From positions 1-64,000 of the forward strand of contig CAWJQA010000011.1 of NCBI GenBank assembly GCA_963844885.1: 64,000 bases of DNA, given 5' to 3'. Positions 42,536-53,076 of this stretch are shown piece by piece (within the stretch, counting starts at the first letter, position 1; every line of letters starts with the position of its first letter). This DNA comes from DATMER01 sp963844885 (GTDB lineage Bacteria; Acidobacteriota; Thermoanaerobaculia; Multivoradales; UBA5704). Under the pieces are notes generated by a model, which was not told the DNA's origin, searched no databases, and saw only the letters and a program-made list of their open reading frames with translations. Made by a program: the position numbers and the translations under genes.

Positions 42536-45010
42536 GCCGCTTGAGGCGGGAGAACCGTCAACTGCGTGAAGAGCGGGAGATCCTGGCAAAAGCCGCGGCC
42601 TGAGGGCCCGCCGCAGCGATACGGCCACGATGAGCAGCAGCGCCGCCGCGCTGATTCCCAAACCCAGCTCGAACGAGCGCGGCCGGTAGAACAGCTCCAC
42701 CTTGTGCGCACCCTTGGGGATCTGCAAGGCCAGGAACGCGTGATTGCCGATCCCCACCGGGATCTCCCCCTGGCCGTCGATCCGCGCCCGCCAGCCGGTC
42801 CACGCCGTCTCGGTGATCACCACCCACCCCGGCCGCCGCCGCATCTTCGCCGTCAGCTCGAACCCCAGGCCGCGGCGGCGGATGTCCACCCGGCCGGGAC
42901 CGTTCCGCTGCTCGCGCGGCGAGACCCCTTCCGGAGCACCCGCTGGCTCGATCCAGCCGAGGCGGAGGAAGTCCGTCTCCCCCTTCATCTGCTCGACCAC
43001 CTGACCCGGAGGCACCCCGAGCCGCACCCGCCGCGGCACGAAGGCGCGCGGCAGCACCTGAGGATTCTCCCAGAGCCGCGAGCTGCGGCCGCGCGCCACC
43101 GGCCGCCATCCCGGGATGCGGCGCGATCCCGCCGTCAGGGCGTAGCGCACGTTCATCATCGAGAGGAGCGGCTTGTTGATCTTCCGCACCGCCACATACC
43201 AGCTCGGCATCTGGTGTGCCCACAGCGGCATCAGCTCGGCGAAGCGGCGATGGAGGAGCGCCTGGTAGCCGCGCACGTCCTCGATCCCGTAATGAGTGCC
43301 CTGGTTGGGGATCAACTGGAAGTCCTGGCCGACGAAACGCCACGGCTCGTCGCCGCCCGTGGGCAGGGCGCGGAGCGGCGCCACCCACGGATAGAACGCG
43401 CGCGCCGGGATCGTCGGATAGAACGAGCCCATCTCGCCGGTGCGCTGGACGGTGAGGACGGCGATCAAGGCCACCGCTCCCAGGCCGAATGCGCACCGGG
43501 AGAAACGAGGCACCGTGGAGAGACCGGCGATGAGCGTCACGGCCAGGAGCGGCACGAGGCTCCAGGCCACCCAGCTTTCGACCGCTCCACCGGGAAACCC
43601 GGCATCCATCATCTTTGGCACCAGCGTCACCAAAACAACAGCGTGTGCGACGGCCGCCGCCGCGCAGGCCCAGGCGAACTCCCGGGAGCTCTGGTTGCCC
43701 TCCTCGGATTCCCGCGGCTCCCGCAGCCAGACCTCGACGCCGAGCGCCGCGAGCCCCGCGGTGGCGAACGCTCCGGCGAACACCAGCCGCTCGTTGAGCG
43801 CCATCGAGAGCAGCGGCAGGCGGCCGATCAGCGGATAGACCCACGGCATCCTGGCTCCCGCCAGCGTCCCCACGAGGCCGAGCGCGCCGAGGAGATACCG
43901 CCCTCGCCACCGTCCGCGGACCAGCCCATGGATCGCCGGCCCCCACAGAGCGCTGCCGGCGTAGGCCGACCACAGAGGCATCAGCAGATATGGAGAGCCG
44001 TCCGGCCCCGGCACCTCGCTCATCGAAGGCACCACCTCCGACACCAGCCGGCGCCAGGCTTCTCCCCACGGCAACGCCTCCGCGAGATGCGGCGAGCTCT
44101 GCCGGAGCAGCCACTGCAAGGTCTGCCGAAGCACCTCGACGACCGGCAGAAGGTAGAACGCCGACACCGCCAGGGCGAGCCCGCCGGCCGCGGCGGTCCA
44201 GCCGGCGATCCGTGGCCACTCCCGCCGCGGCATCTCCAGCGTTTCGAAGATCCCGAGCGCCGCACCCAGGGCGATGACGTGGATCACGCTCTCCGGATGT
44301 CCGGCGAAGATCGTCAGCGTCAGCCCGATCGTGAGCAGCAGCGCCGACGGCCAGCCCGGCTGCCGGACCACGCGGCGGGCGCCCAGGGCCACGAGCGGAG
44401 CCATCGCCACCGCGGCGCCCAGCGGCCACTCCAGCCAGCCGGCGAGGAACGAAGAGAAGGCCCATCCCACCGCACCGAAGAACGCCGCGGACTCGCGGCA
44501 GTCCAACTCGCGGAAGTAAAGGAAGGCCGCGAGCGCCGACGCCAGGAGCTGCGCCGCCGCGCCGAACGTGAACGCCAACGCGACCGGCAGCAGGAGAGAC
44601 AGCGCGTTGATCGGATGGTACGGCGCCGGCTGCGCCGTGCCCGCCAGCGGATCGCCGCAGAAGATGAACGGGTTCCAGAGCGGCCATTCGCCCTGGCTCA
44701 GCGCGTAGCGCACCGACTGCCGCCAGGGCATGATGCCGTCGTAGATGTCGCTCAGGACGCTGTGCCGGTCATCCCCGATCCCGTACTCCGCCGCGTGCGG
44801 CGCCAGCGGCTCGCCGCCGTACGCGAGATCGACCGGCGCGTAGATCTGCCCGGAGACGAGCGCCCAGCCCGTGAAGCAGAGCGGCAGCAGAGCGAGCGCC
44901 AGCGCCGCGCGCCCGGACAGCTTCGTGACCAGCCGGTGCGCGAGCGCCAGCAAGGCCGCGGCGAAGGCGGCATAGAGGACAGGCGCCGAAAGTTTCTCCG
45001 CGAACCCCAA
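42524..45010 (-). CDS. YfhO-type multi-pass membrane protein
   Basis: 828 residues, TTG start at 45010 with GGAG nine bases upstream, six bases after the glycosyltransferase stop. About 12-13 membrane segments are followed by a periplasmic C-terminal region and a last membrane helix (LGLGISAAALLLIVAVSLRR). YfhO family marks: EWPLWNPFIFCGDPLAGTAQ near residue 105, LGWIEPAGAPEG and TETAWTGWRARIDGQ in the C-terminal domain. YfhO proteins are GT-C-like and implicated in glycosylating lipoteichoic acids or other envelope glycans; the GT2 partner supports a lipid-linked sugar pathway. No exact substrate can be given. Confidence 0.85.
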   Translation of the reverse strand: MGFAEKLSAPVLYAAFAAALLALAHRLVTKLSGRAALALALLPLCFTGWALVSGQIYAPVDLAYGGEPLAPHAAEYGIGDDRHSVLSDIYDGIMPWRQSVRYALSQGEWPLWNPFIFCGDPLAGTAQPAPYHPINALSLLLPVALAFTFGAAAQLLASALAAFLYFRELDCRESAAFFGAVGWAFSSFLAGWLEWPLGAAVAMAPLVALGARRVVRQPGWPSALLLTIGLTLTIFAGHPESVIHVIALGAALGIFETLEMPRREWPRIAGWTAAAGGLALAVSAFYLLPVVEVLRQTLQWLLRQSSPHLAEALPWGEAWRRLVSEVVPSMSEVPGPDGSPYLLMPLWSAYAGSALWGPAIHGLVRGRWRGRYLLGALGLVGTLAGARMPWVYPLIGRLPLLSMALNERLVFAGAFATAGLAALGVEVWLREPRESEEGNQSSREFAWACAAAAVAHAVVLVTLVPKMMDAGFPGGAVESWVAWSLVPLLAVTLIAGLSTVPRFSRCAFGLGAVALIAVLTVQRTGEMGSFYPTIPARAFYPWVAPLRALPTGGDEPWRFVGQDFQLIPNQGTHYGIEDVRGYQALLHRRFAELMPLWAHQMPSWYVAVRKINKPLLSMMNVRYALTAGSRRIPGWRPVARGRSSRLWENPQVLPRAFVPRRVRLGVPPGQVVEQMKGETDFLRLGWIEPAGAPEGVSPREQRNGPGRVDIRRRGLGFELTAKMRRRPGWVVITETAWTGWRARIDGQGEIPVGIGNHAFLALQIPKGAHKVELFYRPRSFELGLGISAAALLLIVAVSLRRALRPRLLPGSPALHAVDGSPASSGAAK

Positions 45011-45015
45011 GATGC

Positions 45016-45816
45016 TCAGCTCCGGTGCCTGACGGCGACCTGTGCGAAGTCGTCGGCCACGATCTTCGCCAACTCCGGGCAGCGGTAGGCGCCGCGGAAG
45101 GCCAGCAGGCGGATGCGCGCGATGTCGGCCAGCATGCGGAGCGAGTCCCGCAGCAGGCGCACCACCGAAGTCTCGTTGTTACGGAGCTGGACCGGGACGC
45201 GTTTGATATCCGTGCGGTACACGAGCGCCAGGTAGAGCAGCTCGACGTCGAAGGCATAGCGGTCGATCCGCGACATCCGGAAAATCGCCTGCGCCACGTC
45301 GCCGCGCAGCGCCTTGAAGCCGCACTGCGTATCGAAAAATCCGCCGGTCACGAACACCCCGACCAGCTTCGAAAACATCCCCGATGCGATCCGGCGCCGC
45401 CAGCCGACGTCCGCCGAGTAGCTCGATCCCGGCAGCGTGCGGTCGCCGATGGCGAGGTGGAAGCCGCGCTCCGTGATGAAGCGCGCCGACGCGACGATCG
45501 GCTCCAGGCCGAACGGCAGGTCCACGTCCGTGAACACGCGCACCCGGCCGTGGCTCGCGAGCATCCCGGCGCGCACCGCGGCGCCCTTGCCGCGGTTCAC
45601 CGGCAGGCGGATGAGGCGGACCGGACCCTCCTCCGGCCACGACGCATCGAAGTCGCCGCCGCCGTCGTCCACCACCACCACCTCGTACGACCCGAACGTC
45701 TCCCCCAGAAGCTCTGCCAGCCGGTCGGCCGAGCGCCGGGCGTGGCCGGCGCCGCGAAAGCAGGGCAACACGACCGAAATCTCCGGATCGACAGGGTTTG
45801 GCAACGCCTTCGGCAC
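45016..45816 (-). CDS. Glycosyltransferase family 2, dolichyl/polyprenyl-phosphate glucosyltransferase-like
   Basis: 266 residues, GTG start at 45816. GT-A fold: ISVVLPCFRGAGHARRSADR, VVVDDGGGDFD near residue 50, and the metal-binding DxD in VFTDVDLPFGLEPI near residue 98, then GGFFDTQCGFKALRGDVAQ and FDVELLYLAL, which match the ALG5/DPM1-like branch that makes polyprenyl-phosphate sugars. It lacks a C-terminal membrane anchor. It is coupled to the YfhO-type gene downstream, which would use the lipid-linked sugar. Confidence 0.88.
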   Translation of the reverse strand: MPKALPNPVDPEISVVLPCFRGAGHARRSADRLAELLGETFGSYEVVVVDDGGGDFDASWPEEGPVRLIRLPVNRGKGAAVRAGMLASHGRVRVFTDVDLPFGLEPIVASARFITERGFHLAIGDRTLPGSSYSADVGWRRRIASGMFSKLVGVFVTGGFFDTQCGFKALRGDVAQAIFRMSRIDRYAFDVELLYLALVYRTDIKRVPVQLRNNETSVVRLLRDSLRMLADIARIRLLAFRGAYRCPELAKIVADDFAQVAVRHRS

Positions 45817-45861
45817 GGCGGATACTTTAACACCGAAGGAGTGACAGCCGTTTCACGCCGG

Positions 45862-48531
45862 CTAGAACCGCCCTCCTACCCCGGTGCTCGGGCCGTAGAG
45901 CACGGCGTTGAGCAGGATCGGGGTCGTGGCCCGCCAGAAGAGACGGAAGGCGGGGTCCTGCGCGAAGACCACCACGCCGCCTTTGCCGCGGGTCTCCATC
46001 CCGACCAGCAGCGCGCCGGCGAGGCGCTCTTCGGCTTCGGGCCAGGCGAAGCCGGCGACCACGGGCGACGGGCTCTTTGCCACCAGCACGTCCTTGCGCG
46101 GATCGCCGGTCGCCTTGAGCACCGTCGAGCCTTCGAAGAGCACCATCGGCGACGAGCGCAGCCCGAGCGTCAGAGGGTGGCTCGGCTGCATCTCGGTGGC
46201 GAGGATCGCTCCCGGAGTGAAGATCGGCCGCGACGCGAGGCTCTTCTCGGCCGCGGTCTCGCCACCTTCCGGGTCCTCGGAGCTCTCGTCCTTCTTCGGC
46301 GCCTGCCAGCTCTTGATGGTGGTCATCTCGTGCTTCTGGAGCCACTCCACCGCGTCGCCGATCGCGACGAGCACGCCGCCCGCCTTCACCCAGGCGTCGA
46401 GAGCCTCGCGGGCGCGCGGGCTCAAGGCGTCTTCGTAGTCGCCGCTCGGCATCACCAGTGCGTCCAGCTCCGAGAGGTCCATCTGCCCGAGCTGGGCCAG
46501 GTCGATGCGGTCGTGGGCGAGCCCGATCTCCTGGTCGAAGAGGTGCCACAGATACCCGAACGAGGTGGCATCCACGCCCGTGCCGCTCAGCAACCCGGTA
46601 CGCACCGGCTTGATCGCCTCCACGTCGTTCGAGCCGAGAGAGACCCCCTTCATGGCGAACGACGAGGTGACCGCCTGTGCGTCGAGGCCGTCCTCCTTCA
46701 GGAGGCTCTGGAGGGCCGTGCGCAGCTCCGCTGAATTGCCGCGGCGCGGGATGAACAGCGTGCCGGCCGGCAGGTCGTTGCCGGCCGAGAGGCTGCCCAT
46801 CGCCAGCCGGTGGACGATCCGGCGCTTCTGAAGCTCGGCCGCGAAGCGGTACGATGCGATCCCCTGCGGCGGCACGAGGTAGCCGAGATCGTTCTCGCCT
46901 CCTCCGCGAATGCCCTCGCCGGACGCCTCCGGGACCGGGCGCAGGTTGCCCGGAGAGCTCGACGCCACCCACGTCTCGACGTTGAAGGCGTAGGGGAGCG
47001 ACCACGCCGTGACGTCGTAGAACTGCTGATTCATGTTCTGTTCGAGCCGGCGGCGCTGCCGCTCGACGAAACCCTCGTTCATCGGTGATTCGCGTTCGAG
47101 CAGCGCCTCGATCAGGTTGCCCAGCGGTTGCGTGGTCGAGACCACATAGGTCCCGGCCGGGAAGCGGCGCGGCGACTCCGTGCCCTCGCCGGCCAGGTTG
47201 CGGACCGGGATGTCCGCCGCCTCCGAGGTCTGGTGAACCCGGATGCCGTGCAGGAGCAGAAGGTCGGCCAGGGCGCGGGCCTCCGGCTGCTCGCCGGACC
47301 AGACGTAGACGCGCGGGTCGGCGGCGGCCTTGAGCCGGTTGGCGACGAAGTCCTCCATCAGACGCCGGTTGTTCACCGACGCCGTGCGGAGCGTGGACAG
47401 GGAGGTGGTCAGATGGCGCGCCACGCGGTCGGCCAGGGTGAGCCGCGTGCCGTCCGGCAGGGTCAGGGCCAGACCGCCTCGGCCGCCGCCGGCCATCTCG
47501 TACGTCATGCCCACGGCGCCGCGCAGGCTCGGGTAGGAGTCGCCGTAGCCGGGGTAGAAGAGGTCGTAGCTCTCGCCCTTGAAGTAGACCCAGCCCAGCT
47601 TGTCGAAGACCTCGGCGTTACCGCGGCCGAAGGTCTCCAGCCAGGAGACCACCCGGCGGTCGATCTGCGGATGGATCGGCTCGGCGGCCGGCGGGAAGAA
47701 GTAGCTCGAATCGCTTCCCATCTCGTGGAAGTCCACGCAGACCTGCGGCTCCCAGGAGCGGTAGGCCGCGATGCGGAAGCGGGTCTCCTGCTGCGACGCC
47801 CAGGCCCAGTCGCGGTTGAGGTCGATCACATAATGGTTCTGTCGCCCGCCCGGCCAGGCTTCGGAGTGCTCGGCGGCGGACCGGTCCGGGTTCGGCGCGG
47901 CACCCCGGCGCTGCTCGAAGCCGCTCACGTAACGCTCGCGGCCGTCGGGATTTTCCAGCGGATCGATCAGGACGACCATGTTGTCGAGCATTTTGGCGAA
48001 ATCGCCCTGGCCCGCGGCCAGCAGATAGGAGACGCCCATGGCCGCCTCCGCCGAGGAGGACTCGTTGCCGTGGACGCCGTAGGCCAGCCAGACCACCAGC
48101 GGCGTCTGCCGGGTGAGGCGGTCCCGGTCGGATTCGGTCAGCGCGGTGGTGTCGGCCAGGCGCTGGTGGTCCCGCTGGATCTCGTCCAGCCGCTGCATGT
48201 TCGCCGGGCTGCTGACGGCGAGCAGCACGAGCGGCCGGCCTTCGTAGGTGCGGCCGTACTCGATCATCTTCACTCGCGGCGACGCGGCGGCGAGCTGGTG
48301 GAGATAGTCGACGATCCGGTCCCAGTGCGTGAACCGGGTGCCGAGCGGATAGCCCAGGACGGCGTCGGGCCGCGGCATCTTTTCGTCGGTCTGCGGGAAG
48401 TCCAGAACCTCGCCGGCCGACAGTGGAGCGATCAGATTTTGCGACGCTTGTTGAGAAAAACCGGGGCCGGTCCACAGCGTGAGCTGAACCAGCGCGGCCA
48501 CCGCGGCGATAACCACGATTCTGCGAAACAT
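45862..48531 (-). CDS. Secreted M14-family zinc carboxypeptidase with C-terminal GATase-like domain
   Basis: 889 residues, start at 48531, signal peptide (RIVVIAAVAALVQLTLW). Zinc carboxypeptidase domain at about 60-370: YGVHGNESSS gives the zinc His/Glu, DLNRDWAW the substrate Arg, VCVDFHEMG the third zinc His and GMTYEMAGGG the catalytic Glu. The C-terminal half holds a class I glutaminase-like fold (LDALVMPSGDYEDALSPRAR; LDAWVKAGGVLVAIGDAVEW) that in this family is non-enzymatic. It would trim peptides outside the cytoplasm. It lies 29 bases downstream of the response regulator gene, so it may be cotranscribed with it. Confidence 0.88.
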   Translation of the reverse strand: MFRRIVVIAAVAALVQLTLWTGPGFSQQASQNLIAPLSAGEVLDFPQTDEKMPRPDAVLGYPLGTRFTHWDRIVDYLHQLAAASPRVKMIEYGRTYEGRPLVLLAVSSPANMQRLDEIQRDHQRLADTTALTESDRDRLTRQTPLVVWLAYGVHGNESSSAEAAMGVSYLLAAGQGDFAKMLDNMVVLIDPLENPDGRERYVSGFEQRRGAAPNPDRSAAEHSEAWPGGRQNHYVIDLNRDWAWASQQETRFRIAAYRSWEPQVCVDFHEMGSDSSYFFPPAAEPIHPQIDRRVVSWLETFGRGNAEVFDKLGWVYFKGESYDLFYPGYGDSYPSLRGAVGMTYEMAGGGRGGLALTLPDGTRLTLADRVARHLTTSLSTLRTASVNNRRLMEDFVANRLKAAADPRVYVWSGEQPEARALADLLLLHGIRVHQTSEAADIPVRNLAGEGTESPRRFPAGTYVVSTTQPLGNLIEALLERESPMNEGFVERQRRRLEQNMNQQFYDVTAWSLPYAFNVETWVASSSPGNLRPVPEASGEGIRGGGENDLGYLVPPQGIASYRFAAELQKRRIVHRLAMGSLSAGNDLPAGTLFIPRRGNSAELRTALQSLLKEDGLDAQAVTSSFAMKGVSLGSNDVEAIKPVRTGLLSGTGVDATSFGYLWHLFDQEIGLAHDRIDLAQLGQMDLSELDALVMPSGDYEDALSPRAREALDAWVKAGGVLVAIGDAVEWLQKHEMTTIKSWQAPKKDESSEDPEGGETAAEKSLASRPIFTPGAILATEMQPSHPLTLGLRSSPMVLFEGSTVLKATGDPRKDVLVAKSPSPVVAGFAWPEAEERLAGALLVGMETRGKGGVVVFAQDPAFRLFWRATTPILLNAVLYGPSTGVGGRF

Positions 48532-48560
48532 GACGTTATTGCCCTCTGATCAAAACGTGC

Positions 48561-49939
<1,379 letters not shown>

Positions 49940-49943
<4 letters not shown>

Positions 49944-50800
49944 GCCGTGGGGAGCTCGACGAGGAAGCGGGCGCCCTCGCCGGGCCGGCTTTCGGCCGCC
50001 AGCCGGCCGCCGTGGCGGCGCACGATCTCGGAGCTGATGGACAGGCCGAGGCCCGTGCCACCGCGGTTCAGCTTCGTTGAGTAGAAGGGCTGGAAGATCG
50101 CCTCGAGCTTCTCGGGCGGGATGCCCGGTCCGGTGTCCTGGATGTGTACCCGCGCCATGGCCGGTTCGCCCTCGGGATCAGCCTCCACGCGGATCGTGAG
50201 CCGTCCGCCGCGGGTGCATCCGGGCTGGCCGCTCATGGCGTCGAACGCGTTGACGATCAGGTTCGTGAACACCTGCTGAAGCTCGCCGTCGCAGCCCATC
50301 ACCACGACGCTCTCGGCCGGGAGGTCCCAGACCAGCTCGATGCGCTTCTTCTCCAGGCGCTCGCCGAGGAGATCGACGCACTCCGCGAGCAGCGGCGCGA
50401 GCGCGACCGGCCGCTGTTCCTTCTGGCGGTCGCGCGCAAACTCCAGGAGGTTGTTGACGATGCGCGCCGCGCGGAAGGTCTGGCGCTCCACCTTTTTGAG
50501 AAGCTCGTGGTGCGGATGGCCTTCCGGGGTGTCCGAGAGGAGCATCTGGGCGTAGCTGGAGATGCCGGTGATGGGCGTGTTGACCTCGTGCGCCACGCCC
50601 GCGGCGAGCATGCCGAGAGCCGCCAGCCGGTCCTGCTCCTTGAGCGCGTTTTCCATGGCCACCCGCTCCGAGACGTCGTGGACGACCAGAACGTGAAGCG
50701 GCCGGCCGGGCAGCCCGCCGTCGCCCGCCAGCTCTCCATCGTACCGCGCGAGGCTGATCTGGAGATGGCGCTCACGGCCGGCCGCGTCGCGGAAGCTCAC
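49940..50800 (-). CDS. Histidine kinase, C-terminal PAS-end/HisKA/HATPase part
   Basis: 286 residues from a GTG at 50800 that overlaps the stop of the preceding frame (GTGA). It begins in the second half of a PAS domain (FRDAAGRERHLQISLARYDG; VLVVHDVSERVAMENALKEQ), then HisKA with the phosphoacceptor His in GMLAAGVAHEVNTPITG and HATPase with N box NLIVNAFDAM, G1 DTGPGIPPEK and G2 GGTGLGLSIS. Because the PAS domain is split exactly here, it is most likely one gene with the preceding frame, broken by a single-base change near 50800-50830. A real split with coupled translation is possible. Confidence 0.85.
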
Positions 50801-52764
50801 CTCGACCGGCCCCTCCCCGTCTCCGGGAGAGGAGAAACCGGCAGCACCTCGGCCAGCGGGCGGCCGATCAGATGGTCGCGCTCCAGGCCCGAGATCGTGA
50901 TGAACGCCGCGTTGGCCGAGACCAGGCGGCCGGCGCCGTCCACGTCTTCGAGCACCGCGATGCCCGCGGGCGAGGATTCGAAGATGCCGTCGCTGTAGCG
51001 CTGAAGGCTTTGCACTTCCTGGAGCCGCAGGTGGAGCTGGCCGACGAGCTGGGCGTTCTCGATGGCGAGCGACGCCTGGTTGAGAAGCTGCCGGATCAGC
51101 TCCGTGTCGTCGCTGTTGAGCGGCGTCTGGTCGCGCCGGTAACCGGCCAGGGCGATGCCGATGCCGCGCCCGCGCACGGTCAGCGGGAAGGCGTAGCGGT
51201 AGCCGGCGATGAACAACTGCTGCGCCGGCGTCAGGCTCTCCAGCGGCAAGGCCAGGCCGGAGATCTCCAGCACGTCCTTGCGCCAGAAGCTTTCACCAAG
51301 CGCGTCGAAGTCCAGACAGGCCGGCAGGCCCGCATCCGGCCGGATCGGCACGAGCCCGTCCCCCTGGCACAGATAGAGGTTGACGCGCTCGAGGTCGACC
51401 CCTTCTTCCATCTCGCGGAGCAGGGCGTCGCAGAGGCGACCGAGGTCGCGCTCGTGGAGCAGCTCGCGGCCGAGGTCGTTCAGAGCGCGGCGCCGGCCCC
51501 AGACCCCCCGGTACTGGAACCGCTCCAGCGCCGACGCGATGCCGGTCCGGGTGGGCACCAGCAGGCCGGCGATGCCCAGGCCGGCGGCGAACGAGAGCAG
51601 GTTGCGCGCCAGCGACAGCTCCTGGGAGATCCCGTGGTTGATCGCCAGGTTGACCATCGAGAAGCCGATCAGCCCGAGCATCAGCGTCAGCGTCAGCGAG
51701 ATCGTGTCGCGGACGATGACCTCGATGTCCCACAGCTTGTAGCGCAGGATGGCCCAGGCGAAGGCCACCGGCACCAGCGCGAGCGGCAGCACCGACGCCG
51801 CCCGCAGCACCTCGGGCGTGTGGAAGCCGAGCAGGAACGGGATGCCGTACAGGGCCAGGAACGGGAGGTAGCCGCCGGCCAGCCCGACCGCCACCCACTG
51901 CGTCTGGCGCTGGTGCTCCCATCCCCGGCGCACGATCAGCCGCCGGACCAGGAGCGCCACGGAGGCCAGCGCGAACAGCGCGAGCTGCGCGATCTCCACC
52001 CGGTCCAGGAGCTGCAGCCGGGCATCCGTGGGCGTACCGAAGATCCACCGCCCGTTGGTCAGCCCGAGGTCGAGCTGGAGCGCGAGCAGGGCCGCGCCGG
52101 GCAGGTAGAGGAACGGGATCAGCCGCCGTCCCGTCCGTCCGCCCAGGGAGAACGGGAAGACCAGGAACAGGTGGAGCGTCAACGCGGGCAACAGCAGCCG
52201 GGCGGCCTCGTCTCCCAGGGTGACCAGGACGAACGCGAGGTCGGCCGGCGGCACCGCCGACAGCAGGTAGGCCGCCGCCGAGGCCAGGCACCAGAGGAAG
52301 AAGAGGAACGCATGCCCGCGAGATTGGCGATGCTGGCGCAGCAGCGTATAGAGGCCGATCAGCAGGTAGACCACGCCGATCAGCGACAGGATCAGGTAGG
52401 AGACGTCGACCCTGAGGGCCGGCCGGTCGTAGACGATCTGGATGAGCCGGTTGTCCCGCATGACCAGGAGACCGGTGTGAGACTCCTTCCGGAGGTGCTC
52501 GGCCAGGGTGGCGGGGCCGCCCACGTCGCCGCCGTTGACGAGGAGGATCTGGTCGCCCTGCTCGAGGCCCAGGCCGGGGTTCTGCACCGACTCGACCAGA
52601 ACCCCGCCGCTCGCCCAGTCGGGGGCGGCCATCCGGAACCCGAGGGTCTGGAACGACTGCACCTTGCGCAAAACGCTCGTCGCGCCGAGCGCAACGACCA
52701 CGAGCGCGAGCGTCAGGGCAAAGACCAGTCGAAGGGTGCGATGGCGCGTCATTGGGGGAGACAT
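50797..52764 (-). CDS. Histidine kinase, N-terminal sensor part (PDZ-like, 7TM, GAF, PAS start)
   Basis: 655 residues from the ATG at 52764 (an in-frame TTG at 52788 and the ATG at 52752 are alternatives). TM1 is followed by a periplasmic PDZ-like domain (SVQNPGLGLEQGDQILLVNG), a seven-helix membrane block (about 120-365), a GAF domain (LGRELLHERDLGRLCDALLR to NQASLAIENAQL) and the first half of a PAS domain (YSDGIFESSPAGIAVLEDVD; FITISGLERDHLIGRPLAEV). It ends abruptly after VSPLPETGRG. It senses an unknown signal and would pass it to the NtrC-type regulator downstream. Confidence 0.85.
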   Translation of the reverse strand: MSPPMTRHRTLRLVFALTLALVVVALGATSVLRKVQSFQTLGFRMAAPDWASGGVLVESVQNPGLGLEQGDQILLVNGGDVGGPATLAEHLRKESHTGLLVMRDNRLIQIVYDRPALRVDVSYLILSLIGVVYLLIGLYTLLRQHRQSRGHAFLFFLWCLASAAAYLLSAVPPADLAFVLVTLGDEAARLLLPALTLHLFLVFPFSLGGRTGRRLIPFLYLPGAALLALQLDLGLTNGRWIFGTPTDARLQLLDRVEIAQLALFALASVALLVRRLIVRRGWEHQRQTQWVAVGLAGGYLPFLALYGIPFLLGFHTPEVLRAASVLPLALVPVAFAWAILRYKLWDIEVIVRDTISLTLTLMLGLIGFSMVNLAINHGISQELSLARNLLSFAAGLGIAGLLVPTRTGIASALERFQYRGVWGRRRALNDLGRELLHERDLGRLCDALLREMEEGVDLERVNLYLCQGDGLVPIRPDAGLPACLDFDALGESFWRKDVLEISGLALPLESLTPAQQLFIAGYRYAFPLTVRGRGIGIALAGYRRDQTPLNSDDTELIRQLLNQASLAIENAQLVGQLHLRLQEVQSLQRYSDGIFESSPAGIAVLEDVDGAGRLVSANAAFITISGLERDHLIGRPLAEVLPVSPLPETGRGRSR

Positions 52765-52906
52765 CCGGGTCCCAACCTCGGATAGCACTTTCTATGCCAC
52801 GGGCTCAGAAGTTTGAATGCCCCGTAACTGATAGTTTTTACGGATCTTCCGGCCGGTTCGTCCAAGCGATCGGACGGAATCCATAATAATGGATTCAAGG
52901 GTTCGG

Positions 52907-53076
52907 AGAGACCTCACCCCCTGTCCCCCTCTCCCATCGCACACCCACCCGACCGGGAGAGGGGGAACGTTATTGATGCCGACCAGCACGATCGTAGTGA
53001 TATCGCTTCAGACGGGTCCCCCCTCTCCCGGCGGTCGGGAGGGAGATGGGAGAGGGGGACAGGGGGTGAGGTCTCT
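52907..53076. repeat. REP-like inverted doublet 1
   Basis: Outer arms 52907-52938 and 53045-53076 are a perfect 32-bp inverted repeat (CCTCACCCCCTGTCCCCCTC and complement). A second, inner inverted pair (GACCGGGAGAGGGGGA against its complement near 53010-53030) is nested inside. The right arm touches the stop codon of the outer-membrane gene. The architecture equals 57523-57692. Confidence 0.85.

Noticed and set aside
42566..45088. 840-codon plus-strand frame opposite the YfhO-type gene
   Set aside because: Low-complexity Arg/Glu/Gln-rich shadow. The real membrane protein is on the minus strand.
48532..48560. Sigma-54 promoter controlled by the NtrC-type regulator
   Set aside because: No GG-N10-GC arrangement of the TGGCAC/TTGC type is seen here, and the gap is too short for an independent promoter.
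50805..50835. Third REP-like insertion inside the kinase gene
   Set aside because: Only a short GGGAGAGG-like string with no paired arms; too little to call an element.
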